DNA from: Marinobacter sediminum
GTDB lineage: Bacteria; Pseudomonadota; Gammaproteobacteria; Pseudomonadales; Oleiphilaceae
Direction: 5' to 3'
Assembly: GCF_023657445.1 (NCBI RefSeq)
Contig: NZ_JAGTWY010000001.1
Location: 3,100,001 to 3,164,000 of the forward strand
DNA: 64,000 nt
Part shown: piece after piece, positions 35,245 through 44,612 of the stretch
How positions within the stretch are numbered: the stretch's first letter is position 1
How the letters are laid out: each line of letters opens with the position of its first letter
Position numbers and translations under genes: made by a program
The notes under the pieces: generated by a model
The model's database searches: none
What the model was told of the DNA's origin: nothing
The model's input: only the letters and a program-made list of their open reading frames with translations

Positions 35245-35865
35245 TCATTCCGCCGCCACCTCCCCCAGGACGATCCGCGCCATCAGATCCTCAATGCGGC
35301 GAATGGTATCTTCTTCTCCTTTACGACCGGTCAGTACCACCTGGGAGCCAATGGTCGAGACATACAACAGAAGTGACAAATCCTCGATACGCTGAGGGTC
35401 CCGGCTCAGGCGCTCGAACAGGGTGCAGTTCTGGCGAATACGCGCCGCATCCACCTCTGTTACCAACTCCGCGGCATAGTCGTTGCGGCGGGCATAATCC
35501 CTGACGGCAAGTTCGACCTGCAAGCGGCGAATGTTTCGGGAGGCGTCGGTCAGAAGCAATTCCAGGATCTGCCGAAGCTCCGTTTCCACGTCACCGCCCT
35601 TCGGCTCCCAGTACTGCAGTTCGTGCAGTCGCCGATCCCGCCAGCGGTCGAGAAAACTGACCACCAGATCCTCATGGTCCCGGAAGTGCCAGTAGAAACT
35701 GCCGCGTGTTACCCCTAGCTTCTTGGCCAGTGTCATTACCCGCAACTGGCTGAAACCGCCTGCGGCGACTTCCCCTGCCGCCGCATCAAGCCAGTCGTCA
35801 CGGGTGAGTTGGGTTTTCTCCACCGCGTTTCGGCCACGGCGTTTGGGGGTCTGGGCTTCATTCAT
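35245..35865 (-). CDS. TetR-family regulator of the beta-oxidation cluster
   Basis: A 206-residue repressor. The N-terminal HTH (GGFSQLRVMTLAKKLGVTRGSFYWHFRD, fragment VMTLAKKLGVTRGSFYWHF) is classic TetR; the C-terminal ligand domain would sense an acyl-CoA or related compound. It diverges from the acyl-CoA genes, and two palindromes at 35965-36002 lie between them, so it probably represses the cluster and releases on substrate. Confidence 0.88.
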   Translation of the reverse strand: MNEAQTPKRRGRNAVEKTQLTRDDWLDAAAGEVAAGGFSQLRVMTLAKKLGVTRGSFYWHFRDHEDLVVSFLDRWRDRRLHELQYWEPKGGDVETELRQILELLLTDASRNIRRLQVELAVRDYARRNDYAAELVTEVDAARIRQNCTLFERLSRDPQRIEDLSLLLYVSTIGSQVVLTGRKGEEDTIRRIEDLMARIVLGEVAAE

Positions 35866-35964
35866 TCCGCAATTGGATCCTGCTCTGGTAAGTCTGGTCG
35901 GCGTTGCATAAGCATTCTACATCAACGGCAACCACAACTTTGAAACCGTTGACCACGCCCAAAA

Positions 35965-36002
35965 CATACATTAGTGTATGGACAAACAATACACCAGTGT
36001 AT
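35965..36002. promoter_or_regulatory. Twin palindromic TetR operators
   Basis: CATACATTAGTGTATG (35965-35980) and ATACACCAGTGTAT (35989-36002) are perfect inverted repeats with centres 23 bases apart, about two helical turns, sharing ATACA-AGTGTAT. They sit between the divergent TetR gene and the hydratase/dehydrogenase gene, suiting two TetR dimers. Confidence 0.75.
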
Positions 36003-36068
36003 GGAGATATCAAGACATCACTTCATATACCTTCGATCACAACGATGTCAGTATCAGGGAGCTGCCAA

Positions 36069-38165
36069 ATGAGTACCGCCCACTACGATGTACACGGCAA
36101 AATCGCCGTCATTCGACTGGACAACCCGCCGGTTAACGGCCTGGGCCTGGCATTACGCCAGGGCATTGTGAATGGCATACGCCAGGCAGAATCCGACGAT
36201 GCGGTGAAAGCCGTTGTGCTCATCGGCTCTGACCGCGCTTTTTCGGGCGGTGCTGACATCAGCGAATTTGGCACGGCCAAAGCCATGACCGAACCCATGC
36301 TGCCCACCGTGATCAACTACGTGGAAAGCAGCCGCAAGCCGGTCATCGCCGCCATCAGCGGTGCCTGCATGGGTGGTGGTCTGGAGCTGGCTTTGGGCTG
36401 CCATTACCGGATCGCCAAACCGGACGCCCAGATTGCCCTGCCGGAAGTGAAGCTTGGGCTTCTGCCCGGTGCCGGCGGCACCCAACGTCTGCCACGGGTG
36501 ATAGGCGCCGAGCATGCACTCAACATGATTGTGTCTGGCAGCGCCGTGCCGGCCAAACAGTTCAAGGGCAGTGCGCTGTTTGACGAAATCGTTGATAACG
36601 AACTGTTCGACGTCGCCATTGCCTATGCCACCAAGGTGGTCAGCGAAAATTTGCCGCTCAAGCGTGTGCGTGACCTGAAAGCCAAACACGCTAACCCGGA
36701 AGGCTTTTTCATGTTCACCCGCAACACCGTGGGTGCCATGGCTAAAAACTACCCGGCGCCGTTGAAGTGTGTGGAAGCGGTGAAAGCGGCTGTGACCATG
36801 CCGTTCGACAAGGGCATGGAAGTCGAGCGCGAAGCCTTCGTACACCTGATGCAGACCCCGGAATCCCGCGCCCTGCGCCACGCGTTTTTCTCTGAGCGTC
36901 TGACCAGCAAGATCTCGGATGTCCCCTCCGACACCCAGGTTCGTGACGTGAAATCCGTCGGCGTGATCGGTGGTGGCACCATGGGTACCGGCATCAGCAT
37001 CAACTTCCTGAACGCCGGCATCCCGGTGACGCTGGTGGAAATGAAGCAGGAAGGCCTGGACCGTGGCGTTGCCGCCATCCAGAAAGTCTACGAGGGCCGG
37101 GTCAAGAAAGGCCGGATGAGCGAAGACGACGCCAAGGCCAAGATGGCTTTGCTGACACCGTCACTGACCTATGACGACCTGAGCGACGTCGATCTGGTGA
37201 TCGAAGCCGTGTTCGAAGAAATGGGCGTAAAGCAGTCGGTGTTCGAGAAGCTGGACGAGGTCTGCAAGCAAGGCGCGATTCTCGCTTCCAATACCTCAAC
37301 CCTGGATCTGGACAAGATCGCCAGCTTCACCAAGCGTCCGGAAGACGTCATCGGCCTGCACTTCTTCAGCCCGGCCAACATCATGAAGCTGCTGGAAGTG
37401 GTGCGCGGTGAGAAGACCGCCAAAGACGTTCTGGCCACCGCCATGAAACTGGCCAAAGCCATCAAGAAGACCGCCGTAGTCTCCGGAGTGTGCGACGGCT
37501 TTATCGGCAACCGCATGATCAACCAATACCAGCGCGAAGCGTTGCTGATGCTGGAAGAAGGTGCCAGCGTGCAGCAGATTGACAAGGCCATCGAGAAATT
37601 CGGCTTTGCCATGGGCCCACTGCGCATGGCGGACCTGGCCGGTGGCGATATCGGCTGGGCCATCCGCAAACGCCAGTATGAGGAAAACCCGGACATGGTG
37701 AAGATGGTCGTGGCCGACCGTCTTTGTGAGATGGGTCGCTATGGCCAGAAGACCGGTGCCGGTTTCTACCGTTACGAGCCAGGCAACCGCAACGCCCTGC
37801 CCGATCCGGAAGTCGACAAGGTGGTGGACGAGGTTCGCGCCGAACTGGGCATTACCCCGCGCAAGATCAGCAATCAGGAAATCGTGGAGCGCTGCGTCTA
37901 CGCCCTGGTGAACGAAGGCGCCCAGATTCTGGACGAAGGCATCGCCCAGCGCGCCTCCGACATCGACATGGTGTACCTGACCGGTTACGGCTTCCCCGTG
38001 TTCCGCGGTGGCCCCATGCATTACGCCGAAGAAGTCGGACTGCCCAACGTCATTCGTGCCATGCAGGCCTTTACCGAAGACCGGCACACCCAGCCAGGCT
38101 TCTGGGAGCCGGCCTCCCTGTTGGCCAAATGTGCCGAGGAAGGCAAGGGTTTCGATAGCAAATAA
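36069..38165 (+). CDS. Bifunctional enoyl-CoA hydratase / 3-hydroxyacyl-CoA dehydrogenase
   Basis: A 698-residue fatty-acid oxidation enzyme. The N-terminal crotonase domain (1-190) has GADISEF and [15 protein letters not shown] (oxyanion hole and catalytic region). From about 298 a Rossmann domain starts [13 protein letters not shown], followed by the 3-hydroxyacyl-CoA dehydrogenase C-terminal domains (GFIGNRM). It hydrates and oxidises enoyl-CoA with NAD. The layout is that of FadB/FadJ and peroxisomal multifunctional enzymes. ATG 36069 has GGGAG upstream; an in-frame open extension back to 35904 runs through the operators and is rejected. First gene of the cluster. Confidence 0.9.
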   Translation: MSTAHYDVHGKIAVIRLDNPPVNGLGLALRQGIVNGIRQAESDDAVKAVVLIGSDRAFSGGADISEFGTAKAMTEPMLPTVINYVESSRKPVIAAISGACMGGGLELALGCHYRIAKPDAQIALPEVKLGLLPGAGGTQRLPRVIGAEHALNMIVSGSAVPAKQFKGSALFDEIVDNELFDVAIAYATKVVSENLPLKRVRDLKAKHANPEGFFMFTRNTVGAMAKNYPAPLKCVEAVKAAVTMPFDKGMEVEREAFVHLMQTPESRALRHAFFSERLTSKISDVPSDTQVRDVKSVGVIGGGTMGTGISINFLNAGIPVTLVEMKQEGLDRGVAAIQKVYEGRVKKGRMSEDDAKAKMALLTPSLTYDDLSDVDLVIEAVFEEMGVKQSVFEKLDEVCKQGAILASNTSTLDLDKIASFTKRPEDVIGLHFFSPANIMKLLEVVRGEKTAKDVLATAMKLAKAIKKTAVVSGVCDGFIGNRMINQYQREALLMLEEGASVQQIDKAIEKFGFAMGPLRMADLAGGDIGWAIRKRQYEENPDMVKMVVADRLCEMGRYGQKTGAGFYRYEPGNRNALPDPEVDKVVDEVRAELGITPRKISNQEIVERCVYALVNEGAQILDEGIAQRASDIDMVYLTGYGFPVFRGGPMHYAEEVGLPNVIRAMQAFTEDRHTQPGFWEPASLLAKCAEEGKGFDSK

Positions 38166-38227
38166 CCGGTCCACGAATTGATCCGGGGCTGCCTTCGAAA
38201 AGCAGCTCCGACCTGAGGAGAATTGTT

Positions 38228-39409
38228 ATGTCCAATGATGTAGTCATCGTATCCACAGCCCGCACGCCGCTGGCCAAATCCTGGCGTGGCGGCCTGAACA
38301 TGACCCACGGCGCCACTCTCGCGGGCCACGCCATCCAGCACGCGGTCGAGCGATCGAAAGTGGACCCCAACGAAATCGAAGACGTGCTGATGGGCTGTGC
38401 CCTGCCAGAAGGGTCCACCGGCAATGACGTTGCCCGCATGGGTGCAATTCGCGCCGGCCTGCCGGTCACCGTTGGTGGCGCGACCATCAACCGTTTCTGC
38501 TCCTCCGGCCTGCAGGCGATCGCCATGGCCGCTCAGCACATCGCCGTGGACAAGGTGCCGGTGATGGTTGCCGGCGGTGTGGAATCCATTTCCACCGTTC
38601 AGGCCAACGTCAACCAGAACTACTTCATGGAGCCCTGGCTGGCGAAGAATAAGCCGGAGCTCTACTGGTCCATGCTCGATACCGCCGAGACCGTGGCCAA
38701 GCGTTACGACATCAAGAAAGAAGACATGGACGAGTACGGCGTTCGCAGTCAGCAGCTGGCCACCCAGGCCCGCGAAGACGGCAAGTTCGACGACGAAATC
38801 GTGCCCATCACCACCACCATGGGCGTTGCTGACAAAGCCACCGGCCAGCTCAGCAGCCAGGAAGTAACCGTCAGCCAGGACGAAGGTATTCGTCCGGGTA
38901 CGAACCTGGAAGGCGTGAGCAAGATCCGCTCCGCGATGGAAGGCGGTGCCGTCACGGCCGGCAACGCCAGCCAGTTCTCCGACGGCGCCTCCGCGTGCGT
39001 GCTGATGGACAGCAAGGTCGCCGAGCAACGCGGCGCGACACCGCTGGGCATCTTCCGTGGTTTCGCAGTCGCTGGCTGTGAGCCGGACGAAATGGGCATC
39101 GGCCCGGTGTTCGCGGTGCCCAAACTGCTCAAACGCGCCGGCCTCACCGTCGACGACATCGGCCTGTGGGAACTGAACGAAGCCTTTGCCGTGCAAGTGC
39201 TTTACTGCCAGCGCAAACTCGGCATCCCGATGGATCGCCTGAACGTCAACGGCGGCGCCATCGCTGTCGGCCACCCTTACGGCACCACCGGTTCCCGGCT
39301 GGTCGGCCACGCCCTGATCGAGGGTAAGCGCCGGGGCGTTAAATATGTCGTGGTCACCATGTGCGTAGGTACCGGCATGGGTGCTGCTGGCCTGTTTGAA
39401 GTGGCCTAA
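38228..39409 (+). CDS. Acetyl-CoA acyltransferase (3-ketoacyl-CoA thiolase)
   Basis: A 393-residue thiolase for the last step of beta-oxidation. C91 in [10 protein letters not shown] is the nucleophile, His in [14 protein letters not shown] and Cys in MCVGTGMG complete the active site. GAGGAG precedes the ATG. It lies 62 bases after the bifunctional gene, and a terminator follows (39440-39477), so these two form one unit under the TetR operators. Confidence 0.94.
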   Translation: MSNDVVIVSTARTPLAKSWRGGLNMTHGATLAGHAIQHAVERSKVDPNEIEDVLMGCALPEGSTGNDVARMGAIRAGLPVTVGGATINRFCSSGLQAIAMAAQHIAVDKVPVMVAGGVESISTVQANVNQNYFMEPWLAKNKPELYWSMLDTAETVAKRYDIKKEDMDEYGVRSQQLATQAREDGKFDDEIVPITTTMGVADKATGQLSSQEVTVSQDEGIRPGTNLEGVSKIRSAMEGGAVTAGNASQFSDGASACVLMDSKVAEQRGATPLGIFRGFAVAGCEPDEMGIGPVFAVPKLLKRAGLTVDDIGLWELNEAFAVQVLYCQRKLGIPMDRLNVNGGAIAVGHPYGTTGSRLVGHALIEGKRRGVKYVVVTMCVGTGMGAAGLFEVA

Positions 39410-39439
39410 ACCACCGGGCAGCACCGAGTTCTCCTTGTA

Positions 39440-39477
39440 GCTCCGGCGATTGACTCCCTTGTCGCCGGAGCCTTTTT
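39440..39477 (+). terminator. Rho-independent terminator after the thiolase gene
   Basis: GCTCCGGCGA (39440-39449) pairs with TCGCCGGAGC (39462-39471), then CTTTTT. It separates the thiolase from the acyl-CoA dehydrogenase genes, which then need a promoter of their own or read-through. Confidence 0.8.
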
Positions 39478-39504
39478 ACCTCACGAATACAACAGAGGTG
39501 GTCC

Positions 39505-40692
39505 ATGGATCTCAATTACACCCCGGAACAGGAAGCCTTCCGCAGCGAGGTGCGCCAGTTCCTGCAAGATAACCTGCCAGACGACATCCGCGAACGGGTC
39601 CAGAAAAGCCTGCGCCCGGACAAGGCCATGACCCAGCGCTGGCAGAAAATCCTCTTCGACAAAGGCTGGGGCGCATCCACCTGGCCGGAAGAATTTGGTG
39701 GTCCGGGCTGGAGCCCGGTCGAACAGCTGATCTTCGAGGAAGAATGTGCCCTCGCCGGCGCGCCGCGCCAGCTCGATTTTGGCCTGCGCATGGTGGCACC
39801 GGTCATCATGACCTTCGGCAACGACGAGCAGAAACAGCGCTTCTTGCCGGGCATCCTGAGCGGCGAAGACTGGTGGTGCCAGGGCTATTCGGAGCCCGGT
39901 TCCGGCTCTGACCTTGCCTCCCTGCGAACTGCCGCCAAGCGCGAAGGCAACCACTACATCGTCAATGGCCAGAAAACCTGGACCACCCTCGGCCAGCACG
40001 CCGACTGGATTTTCTGCCTGGTGCGCACCAGCAACGAAGGCAAGCAGCAACAGGGCATATCCTTCCTGCTGATCGACATGAACGATCCCGGTATCGAGGT
40101 TCGCCCCATCATCATGCTGGACGGCGAGCACGAAATTAACGAAGTCTATTTCGACAACGTGAAGGTGCCAGCCGAGAACCTCATCGGCGAAGAGAATCAG
40201 GGTTGGACCTACGCCAAGTTCCTGCTGGGCCATGAGCGCACCGGGCTGGCCAATGTAGGCCAGTGGAAGGCTGTGATGAAACGGCTGAAAAACGTTGCCC
40301 GGGAAGAGCGGGACGGCCAGCGCCCGCTGATTGAGAATACCCGCTTCCGTGACCGTCTGGCACAACTGGACATGGAACTACGTGCCCTGGACCTGACCGT
40401 GCTGCGGGTACTGACCGACAAGCGCGGGCCCGGGCCGCAAGCCTCCATACTCAAGATTCGCGGCACCGAAATCGGCCAGCAGCTGTTTGAAATGCTGATG
40501 GAAGCCGCCGGCCACAATGCCATTGCCCACATTCCGGAAGCCCTGGAGCTGGACTATGACGGTCCCCGGACCGGTTCCATTGAGGCCACGCCGGCAGCCG
40601 GCGAGTACTTCAATATGCGCAAGCTCTCTATCTTTGGCGGATCCAATGAGATCCAGCGCAACATCATCGCCCAACTCGTGCTTGGTCTGTAA
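39505..40692 (+). CDS. Acyl-CoA dehydrogenase, first of an adjacent pair
   Basis: A 395-residue flavoprotein oxidising acyl-CoA to enoyl-CoA. CQGYSEPGSGSDLASLRT is the FAD/substrate motif, and FGGSNEIQRNIIAQLVLGL the C-terminal FAD-binding end. An AGAGG site precedes the ATG. The next gene is another member 9 bases away, an arrangement seen in heteromeric acyl-CoA dehydrogenases of steroid side-chain degradation; whether these two form one enzyme is inference. Confidence 0.92.
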   Translation: MDLNYTPEQEAFRSEVRQFLQDNLPDDIRERVQKSLRPDKAMTQRWQKILFDKGWGASTWPEEFGGPGWSPVEQLIFEEECALAGAPRQLDFGLRMVAPVIMTFGNDEQKQRFLPGILSGEDWWCQGYSEPGSGSDLASLRTAAKREGNHYIVNGQKTWTTLGQHADWIFCLVRTSNEGKQQQGISFLLIDMNDPGIEVRPIIMLDGEHEINEVYFDNVKVPAENLIGEENQGWTYAKFLLGHERTGLANVGQWKAVMKRLKNVAREERDGQRPLIENTRFRDRLAQLDMELRALDLTVLRVLTDKRGPGPQASILKIRGTEIGQQLFEMLMEAAGHNAIAHIPEALELDYDGPRTGSIEATPAAGEYFNMRKLSIFGGSNEIQRNIIAQLVLGL

Positions 40693-40701
40693 GGAGGCGT
40701 T

Positions 40702-41850
40702 ATGAATTTTGAACTGACCGAAGAACAGCAAATGCTGAACGACTCCCTGCGCCGCTTCGTGACCAACGAATACGGTTTTGAAAAACGCGGGGAAGTAATT
40801 GATTCGGGCAAAGGTACTGATCCGGCGACCTGGGCCGCGCTGGCCGAGATGGGCCTGCTGGGGTTCACCTTCCCGGAAGACTATGACGGTCTGGGCGGCA
40901 ACGCCGTCGACACCATGGTGGTTATGGAGAACTTCGGCCGCAGCCTGGTGGTTGAACCCTATCTGGCGACAGTAGTGTTGGCCGGTGGCCTGATCCGCGA
41001 CCATGGCAGCGACGCCCAGAAAGCCGACATCCTGCCCGCCATCGCCAGTGGCGAACGACTGATGGCCCTTGCCCACAGTGAACCGGGCGCCCGCTACAAC
41101 CTGAGCTACGTGCAAGCCACCGCGCAAAAGGACGGCGACAACTACCTGGTCAGCGGCCAAAAGACGGCGGTTCTCCATGGCGGGCAGGCCCGGCAGCTGA
41201 TTGTCTCGGCCCGCACCAGCGGCGCTGCGGGTGACGAACAGGGACTGTCCCTGTTCCTGGTGGATGCCTCCACCGACGGTGTTCAGATCAACGATTTCGC
41301 CACTCATGACGGGCATCGCACGGCTGACATTCAGTTTCGCAATGTCGTCGTCAGTGCCGATAATCTGATCGGCACGCCCGACAGCGCCTTCCCGGCCATC
41401 GAAAAGGCCGTGGACCTGGGCATCGCCGCACTGTGTGCGGAGGCCGTGGGCGCCATGGAAGCCATGAACAGCGCCACCCTGGATTACATCAAGACCCGCA
41501 AGCAGTTTGGCGTCGCCATCGGCAAGTTCCAGGTGCTGCAGCATCGCATGGCGGATATGTTTATCCAGACCGAGCAGGCCAGGTCCATGGCCATTCTTGC
41601 TGCGGCCGAAGCCGACTCGGAGGACCGTGAACAGCGCCGGGAAGCCGTGTCCATGGCCAAGACCCTGGTGGGCCAGGCTGCCCGCTATGTTGGCCAGAAA
41701 GGCGTGCAACTGCATGGTGGCATGGGCGTCACCGACGAAATGTTCGCCGCGCATCTGTTCAAGCGCCTGACCCTGATCAACCTGCTGTTCGGTGATGCCG
41801 AGCACCACCTGGCCCAGGTCAGCGACGGCTTGCTGGCCGCCAGTGCCTGA
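40702..41850 (+). CDS. Acyl-CoA dehydrogenase, second of the pair
   Basis: A 382-residue member with a weaker flavin motif (ALAHSEPGARYNLSYV) and a well-kept C-terminal part (TRKQFGVAIGKFQVLQH, QLHGGMGVTDE). It lacks the GGSNEIQR ending of its neighbour, so the two look complementary. AAGGAGG precedes the ATG. Probably co-transcribed with the first gene and the SDR gene. Confidence 0.9.
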   Translation: MNFELTEEQQMLNDSLRRFVTNEYGFEKRGEVIDSGKGTDPATWAALAEMGLLGFTFPEDYDGLGGNAVDTMVVMENFGRSLVVEPYLATVVLAGGLIRDHGSDAQKADILPAIASGERLMALAHSEPGARYNLSYVQATAQKDGDNYLVSGQKTAVLHGGQARQLIVSARTSGAAGDEQGLSLFLVDASTDGVQINDFATHDGHRTADIQFRNVVVSADNLIGTPDSAFPAIEKAVDLGIAALCAEAVGAMEAMNSATLDYIKTRKQFGVAIGKFQVLQHRMADMFIQTEQARSMAILAAAEADSEDREQRREAVSMAKTLVGQAARYVGQKGVQLHGGMGVTDEMFAAHLFKRLTLINLLFGDAEHHLAQVSDGLLAASA

Positions 41851-41879
41851 TTCCGACAGCACCGACCAAGGAACCGATT

Positions 41880-42653
41880 ATGAGTGTAAAACAGTTACTG
41901 GATCTGAGCGGCAAGGTCGCCTTTATTACCGGCGGCTCCCGGGGATTGGGCCTACAAATGGCCGAGGCTCTGGGCGAGCTGGGCGCAAGCATCGCCATCA
42001 GTGCTCGCAAACAGCATGAGCTGGATGCCGCTAAACAGCACCTGGAAGGTCTGGACATCAAGGTAGTCACCATCGCCGCCGACCTGGGCAATCTCGAGGG
42101 CATTCCCGGCGTTGTCGATCAGGTTGTGGAGCAGTTGGGCGATATCGACATTCTGGTCAATAACGCCGGCGCCACTTGGGGCGCACCAGCCGAAGACTAT
42201 CCGGCCGAAGGCTGGATGAAGGTGATGAACCTGAACGTCAACGCCAGCTTCTTCCTGACCCAGACCGTCGGCAAGCGCTGCATGATTCCCCGCAAGACCG
42301 GCAAGGTCATCAACATCGCCTCCATTGCCGGCCTGTCCGGCAACCCCGAAGGCATGCAGACCATCGCCTACAACACCAGCAAGGGTGCCATGGTGAACTT
42401 CACCCGTGCCCTGGCTGCGGAGTGGGGCCGATACAACATCAACGTGAATGCCCTGTGCCCCGGCTTCTTCCCCTCGAAGATGTCCCAGGGCCTGCTGGAT
42501 GCCCAGGGTGACACCATGCTGGAGCGCATCCCGCTGAACCGCTTTGGCGGCGAGGAAGACCTGAAGGGCGCAGCGGTGCTGATGGCCTCCGAGGCGGGGC
42601 GCCACATCACCGGGCAATGCCTGGCGGTGGACGGCGGAACCCTGGTGAGCTAG
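41880..42653 (+). CDS. Short-chain dehydrogenase/reductase
   Basis: A 257-residue NAD(P)-dependent oxidoreductase with TGGSRGLG (cofactor), NNAGA, the catalytic Ser region INIASIAG and YNTSK (Tyr, Lys). It lies 29 bases after the acyl-CoA dehydrogenase pair and probably acts on a hydroxy- or ketoacyl intermediate of the same pathway. Substrate not predictable. Confidence 0.9.
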   Translation: MSVKQLLDLSGKVAFITGGSRGLGLQMAEALGELGASIAISARKQHELDAAKQHLEGLDIKVVTIAADLGNLEGIPGVVDQVVEQLGDIDILVNNAGATWGAPAEDYPAEGWMKVMNLNVNASFFLTQTVGKRCMIPRKTGKVINIASIAGLSGNPEGMQTIAYNTSKGAMVNFTRALAAEWGRYNINVNALCPGFFPSKMSQGLLDAQGDTMLERIPLNRFGGEEDLKGAAVLMASEAGRHITGQCLAVDGGTLVS

Positions 42654-42721
42654 GCCTTCAGTTGGGGCTCTGCGGTGGCCTGATCCTCCGCAGAACAACG
42701 ACCGGAGGACTGACAAAGGAT

Positions 42722-44410
42722 TCAGTGAGTTCTGCAACTCTCGAAAATATTGAGCGAGGGCTTTACCGCCTCGCTCTCTACGTTCATCAGACCCAGCATT
42801 GAAGAAAACAGGTTATCGTGGCTGAGCAGTTGCGAGGCGACCTGTTTCAGGCATTCGGCATCAATCCGGTTGTCGATCCGGAAACCGTCTGACAGCCACA
42901 TCACCATGGGTACATGAGTCTGGGCCTCTGGCGCCAGCATGTAGGGGATTCCGTGCAGGTAGATGCCACCCTCACCCAGTGACTCGCCGTGGTCGGAAAC
43001 ATAAACAAGGGCGGTGTTATAGTCCGATTGCATGGATTTCAGCATGCGCACGGTTTCAGCCAGCAACTGGTCCGTCACCAGAATGCTGTCATCGTAGGCG
43101 TTGATAATGGTCTCTTGGTCACAGGTCTGCAGTTCATTGCTTTCACACTCCGGCAGGAACCTTTTCTGGTCAGGTTTACTGCGCTTGAAGTACTCGGGGC
43201 CATGACTGCCTAACTGGTGCAGCACCATGAAATGATCTTTATTGTCTGCTGCATCAAGCTGTTCATGGGCTCCCTTCAACAAAACCAGATCATCACAGTA
43301 TTCCCCCTGGCACAGCTCAGTATCCTCGGGGCGGATCGTGGGAATGCGATCACACATGCCCTTACAGCCGGAATTATTGTCCAGCCACGTACTGACAATG
43401 CCCGCCCGGGTCATCACATCCAGAAAGTTATCGCTGTTTTTTGCCACCGCTTCGTCATAATCCGGCCTTCCGAGCCAGGAAAACATGCAGGGCACTGACA
43501 ACGCAGTTGCTGTTCCGCAGGACGACACCCGGGGGAAGTTTATGAGGTTGCCACCGGATGTCCGGGCGAGCTGGCTGAGCTCGGGCGTGGTATCCCGCTC
43601 ATAGCCATTGAGCCCGAAATGGTCTGCGCGCGCAGTTTCGCCCAGGACAAAAACCACCAGGTTGGGTTTGGAACGATCCGCAACCGGTAGAGAAACCGTC
43701 GCATCCAGCCCCACTTGCTGATACTCCTGGGGAAACTGCGCAGCCGCTGCCTTGTTGGCCAACGACACCATGGCAGCAACACTGTTCACCGGCACCACAA
43801 GATCTTTGATATCCCGATGATTGCGGAACGTTGAGGCCATCTCTTCATAGCTGGTCAACGCCAGCACCAGAATCAGCACCACATTGATGGCCACCGGTGC
43901 CAGCCAGTGGGTGATCTTTTTAAACCCGACCGGCCACTTCACCCGGATCAGGTTCAGCAGGACAACCGGCACCACAAAAAAGAGCACTACATGAACCAGT
44001 AATCCGGTGCTGAGCAAGCCACGGGCCTCGTTTACATCGGTTTCCAGCACGTTCTGAAGCATGTGCTTGTCGATCAGCACACCGTAGGCATTCATGAAAT
44101 AACCACTGAGCGCAGCACTGAAAAACAGAAACACCAGTACCGGTTTCAAGACAAATCGAACCGAAAACAGGCTGATCAGCAAATGGTTAACCAGCAGCAA
44201 CAGCAAGACAAGCTTGCCCATTAGCATCGGCTGTTCAAAACCAACGTATTGCTCAATGGCGGAATAGAAAGGAAAGTTATAAAAGGCGGTCAGGGCAACG
44301 GCACTGATCAACACCATCCAGTAGGGTTTGATCTCAGGCCGTTGAAACCGAGCGGTTCCACCATGCGCGACAGCCTGTGCATGGAAAGCGCGTTTATAGG
44401 ACAGGGCCAT
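42722..44410 (-). CDS. eptA: Lipid A phosphoethanolamine transferase (EptA family)
   Basis: A 562-residue inner-membrane enzyme adding phosphoethanolamine to lipid A, a change that lowers polymyxin binding. The first 200 residues hold five membrane segments; the periplasmic sulphatase-fold domain has FVLGETARADHFGLNGY (metal ligand), the nucleophile Thr in SSCGTATALSVPCMF, and YVSDHGESLGE. ATG 44410 gives the usual length (E. coli EptA 547); an in-frame extension to 44497 exists. It converges on the SDR gene. Confidence 0.92.
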   Translation of the reverse strand: MALSYKRAFHAQAVAHGGTARFQRPEIKPYWMVLISAVALTAFYNFPFYSAIEQYVGFEQPMLMGKLVLLLLLVNHLLISLFSVRFVLKPVLVFLFFSAALSGYFMNAYGVLIDKHMLQNVLETDVNEARGLLSTGLLVHVVLFFVVPVVLLNLIRVKWPVGFKKITHWLAPVAINVVLILVLALTSYEEMASTFRNHRDIKDLVVPVNSVAAMVSLANKAAAAQFPQEYQQVGLDATVSLPVADRSKPNLVVFVLGETARADHFGLNGYERDTTPELSQLARTSGGNLINFPRVSSCGTATALSVPCMFSWLGRPDYDEAVAKNSDNFLDVMTRAGIVSTWLDNNSGCKGMCDRIPTIRPEDTELCQGEYCDDLVLLKGAHEQLDAADNKDHFMVLHQLGSHGPEYFKRSKPDQKRFLPECESNELQTCDQETIINAYDDSILVTDQLLAETVRMLKSMQSDYNTALVYVSDHGESLGEGGIYLHGIPYMLAPEAQTHVPMVMWLSDGFRIDNRIDAECLKQVASQLLSHDNLFSSMLGLMNVESEAVKPSLNIFESCRTH

Positions 44411-44612
44411 AGGTTTTCCCGGTAAAACCTGATTCAAGATGGGTGCAGTATGGGCCCTGCACCTTAAAGCAAACTTAAACCGACTCACCTGGTTCAAACC
44501 ACTGGAACCATTTCAGGCAAACGGCAGTTCAGAAACGAGCAGTTTCCTCAGGTTGAACTAGTCTGTATATCAGATACTTGGTTCATCGGTTTAGCCGGAG
44601 GACGTGCGCACT

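Noticed and set aside
35904..36068. In-frame N-terminal extension of the bifunctional hydratase/dehydrogenase
   Set aside because: It runs through two perfect operator palindromes and lacks a ribosome site; ATG 36069 fits the family start.
37296..42737. Very long open frames on the strand opposite the beta-oxidation genes (for example 38021-39424 and 40378-41862)
   Set aside because: They mirror highly biased GC-rich codons of well-identified genes, have His/Gly-rich translations and no ribosome sites.
44604..44612. GTG start for pntA
   Set aside because: GGAGG would be only 2 bases from it, and family members begin MKxGIPKE, matching ATG 44613.
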